Source: Phycisphaerae bacterium
GTDB lineage: Bacteria; Planctomycetota; Phycisphaerae; UBA1845; UTPLA1
NCBI GenBank assembly: GCA_023150615.1
Contig: JAKLKO010000004.1
Span: 163,960 to 227,959 of the forward strand
Length of the DNA: 64,000 nucleotides
Direction: 5' to 3'
The notes beneath the pieces are model-generated. The model had not been told where the DNA came from. It worked only from the letters and a program-made list of their open reading frames with translations, and ran no database searches. The position numbers were made by a program, and so were the translations under genes. Positions 62,480-64,000 of the stretch are shown here, piece after piece (positions within the stretch are counted from its first letter, which is position 1; each line of letters starts with the position of its first letter).

Positions 62480-63343
62480 ATGGGGTACTTGAGGACGTCG
62501 ATCATTGCCGTGGTCGTGGTCGTCTCGGCGGTCAGCAACGTCCGAGCCGACTGGAACTACGGCGATCTGTACAAGATGCACTATCCGCAATTGCCGGCGC
62601 TGGACCAGGGGATCGATGTAAATGCTTCGTTCCCGAAGATCCTCGCGGACGACTGGCTGTGCACGGAAAGCGGACCGGTGGCGGACATCCACATCTGGGG
62701 TTCGTGGCAGTACGACTACAAGTACCCCGGGGCGTGGATCCACGCGAGCATCCACGAGTACCTGCCGCCGGACACGCAGTATCCGTACAGCCGGCCGGGG
62801 CAGGTCCTGTGGCAGCATGATTTCGCGCCGGGACAGTACGTGCAGCGGCAGTGGATCGAGCCGGACTTTCCGCCGCCGTATCCGCAGTACTTCTGGGATC
62901 CGAAGCAGCCGTTCCAGCCCACGATCGACCACTTCCAGATCTGGCAGTACAACATCTATCCGCCGCGCGACAACTGGTTCTACCAGACGGAAGGATCGTA
63001 CTATTTCCTCGACATCAGCTTCTTTGCGGGCTACGACGCGAACGGGTTCCCGATCCCGCTGCCGCCCGAGTTCCGGTTCGGATGGAAGAACTCGCGCTCG
63101 CCGCAGTTCAACGACGCGGCGGTGTGGGGGCACTACGGACCCGGACCGTATCCGCCACCGCCGTGGGGCCATTATCCGGAGAAGCCCGACTGGCCCGACC
63201 CGGATCCCTGGAATCCGCTCTACGACCCGCGGTTATTGGTACCGATGGACCTGGCGTTCGTGATCACGCCGGAGCCGACGTCGCTGGTGTTCCTCGGCGT
63301 CGGTGCGGCGCTGGCGTTGTGGCGCCGGCGGACGTCGGCGTAA
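62480..63343 (+). CDS. PEP-CTERM secreted protein, Trp/Tyr/Pro-rich
   Basis: The protein has 287 residues from ATG 62480 with AAAGGAGG eight bases upstream. A signal peptide (TSIIAVVVVVSAVSNVRA) is followed by a domain very rich in Trp, Tyr and Pro (HIWGSWQYDYKYPGAW, PPPYPQYFWDPKQP, GHYGPGPYPPPPWGHYP). The C-terminus has the sorting signal TPEPTSLVFLGVGAALALWRRR, i.e. PEP motif, transmembrane helix and basic tail recognised by exosortase. No exosortase gene is in the window. It converges with a second PEP-CTERM gene. Confidence 0.88.
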   Translation: MGYLRTSIIAVVVVVSAVSNVRADWNYGDLYKMHYPQLPALDQGIDVNASFPKILADDWLCTESGPVADIHIWGSWQYDYKYPGAWIHASIHEYLPPDTQYPYSRPGQVLWQHDFAPGQYVQRQWIEPDFPPPYPQYFWDPKQPFQPTIDHFQIWQYNIYPPRDNWFYQTEGSYYFLDISFFAGYDANGFPIPLPPEFRFGWKNSRSPQFNDAAVWGHYGPGPYPPPPWGHYPEKPDWPDPDPWNPLYDPRLLVPMDLAFVITPEPTSLVFLGVGAALALWRRRTSA

Positions 63344-64000
63344 GCGGCCAGTTCGCGGGAAGTGAACATTCCGCGCGGCGTCCGGTTCGACTGGACGCCG
63401 CGCGCGACCGGCGACGTTCCGACAAATGGAGGCATGGGAGAAGAAGTCCTCCCACAGTCAAGGAACTTGGTTCGGGAATCGATGAGAGTTGATACGCGAG
63501 ATTGAGCGAGCCGACGGCAAACCACTCGGGAATCACATTCGTCCGGGCCGCGCGACCATTGCGAAAGCCGTCGCCAAACTCCCATAGAAAAGTCGTTGCG
63601 GGGGCCTCGATTTGGGTGATCTCGAGCCAGTACGGCGCGTTGGCATCGAGCGGCATGGGGGCAGGAAGATCGATCTCGAACCGGAATTCGCGGGGGCTGA
63701 CGGTGACCGGGATTCGTCGCCCCGTCGCAGTGCGTGTTGGATCGAGGAAAAACTCCTCGTACACGATGTTCCCGTCGTCCGGCAGGCGCGCGACCAGACC
63801 CTGAAACTCCGGTGTCTCCGAGATCGCGTTCGGCCATGCCGCTGCGGCCTGCGTGATCTGCACCCCGTCGCTGACCCCGCCCGAGACGTACGGGACCGCA
63901 CCGGGCCCGGACGGACAGCCCGGACCGCTCGGGGGTCCGACTGGAGCGGGCGTTTCGTTGAAGTGAAACAGCGAACCCACGCGCCACGAGGCATTGAGAG
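63264..64000 (-). CDS. PEP-CTERM-like secreted protein, 5' part beyond the window
   Basis: The frame enters at the window end and continues to a stop at 63264. The visible part has SWRVGSLFHFNETPAPVG, a strand-rich region with VYEEFFLDPTRTATG, EFRFEIDLPAPMPLD and FLWEFGDGFRNGRA, and a C-terminal signal SIPEPSSLTVGGLLLPCLHL followed by basic residues. The normal PEP-CTERM protein stops soon after the basic tail, but here the frame runs about 50 residues further through a hairpin and into the end of the neighbouring gene. Loss of the original stop or a frameshift is suspected. Confidence 0.75.
   Translation of the reverse strand, partial: LNASWRVGSLFHFNETPAPVGPPSGPGCPSGPGAVPYVSGGVSDGVQITQAAAAWPNAISETPEFQGLVARLPDDGNIVYEEFFLDPTRTATGRRIPVTVSPREFRFEIDLPAPMPLDANAPYWLEITQIEAPATTFLWEFGDGFRNGRAARTNVIPEWFAVGSLNLAYQLSSIPEPSSLTVGGLLLPCLHLSERRRSRAASSRTGRRAECSLPANWPLTPTSAGATTPAPHRRRGTPATSAPA
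63372..63404. terminator. Perfect hairpin between two PEP-CTERM genes
   Basis: CGCGCGGCGTCC (63372-63383) pairs completely with GGACGCCGCGCG (63393-63404) around a nine-base loop. It lies 29 bases after the stop of the plus-strand PEP-CTERM gene and within the run-on tail of the minus-strand gene. No T-run follows on either strand, but the stem is the longest perfect one seen in the window. Confidence 0.5.

Overview
The window is GC-rich, densely coding bacterial chromosome and most likely comes from a member of the Planctomycetota (perhaps Phycisphaerae or an uncultured relative). This assignment is an inference from gene content. The supporting features are an LpxC-FabZ fusion in a diderm lipid A cluster, PEP-CTERM proteins, large secreted FG-GAP/thrombospondin-3/dockerin proteins, two GroEL paralogues, a YhaM-like exonuclease and many secreted proteins of unknown family. 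About 66 protein genes, one tRNA-Gln(TTG) gene and no rRNA are visible. No CRISPR array, transposase, integrase or phage module was found.

Layout. 1-3.0 kb: two tandem, probably paralogous unknown proteins. 2.9-13.5 kb: mostly minus-strand genes, namely queA, a secreted unknown, rplU, a TlpA-thioredoxin lipoprotein with an extra C-terminal domain, small membrane proteins and lipoproteins, a ThiF/MoeB-type E1 enzyme, a rhomboid protease and a stand-alone homocysteine methyltransferase. 13.7-16.5 kb: secreted metalloprotease, PilZ protein, DsbA-like oxidoreductase. 16.7-22.8 kb: a protein-folding cluster groEL1-groES-groEL2-dnaJ-grpE-fmdB. 23-31 kb: a polytopic membrane protein, large secreted repeat proteins and a GGQ release-factor-like protein. 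31.6-38.5 kb: yifB, a YhaM-like nuclease, Clp-N protein, small lipoproteins, hslV and an SDR enzyme.

38.7-43.7 kb is an envelope operon, ompH-lpxD-lpxC/fabZ-lpxA-oxidoreductase, which should make the acylated sugar precursors of lipid A. The oxidoreductase overlaps lpxA and resembles GnnA-type enzymes by position and family. 50.5-43.8 kb is a long minus-strand housekeeping series: tRNA-Gln, glmU, prs, rplY, pth, rpsF, ssb, rpsR, rplI, dnaB. It links nucleotide-sugar and PRPP supply to translation and replication. GlmU lacks most of its acetyltransferase domain. 51-64 kb is accessory: radical SAM protein, alcohol dehydrogenase, a patch of repeat debris with a broken gene (54.4-55.1 kb), a zinc-ribbon protein, an exported RidA plus exported PLP enzyme pair, hydantoinase B, a cysteine-rich secreted protein, a Tat-exported aldo/keto reductase and two PEP-CTERM proteins, the last cut by the window end.

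The most unusual signals are two housekeeping-type genes with no usable ATG/GTG/TTG where the conserved N-terminus begins (queA at ATT, an SDR gene at ACG, each behind a Shine-Dalgarno sequence), apparent leaderless promoters, the Tat-exported RidA/PLP-enzyme operon, a thioredoxin fused to a CsgG-like domain, the truncated GlmU, and a minus-strand gene interrupted by an in-frame TAG beside a cluster of palindromic repeats.
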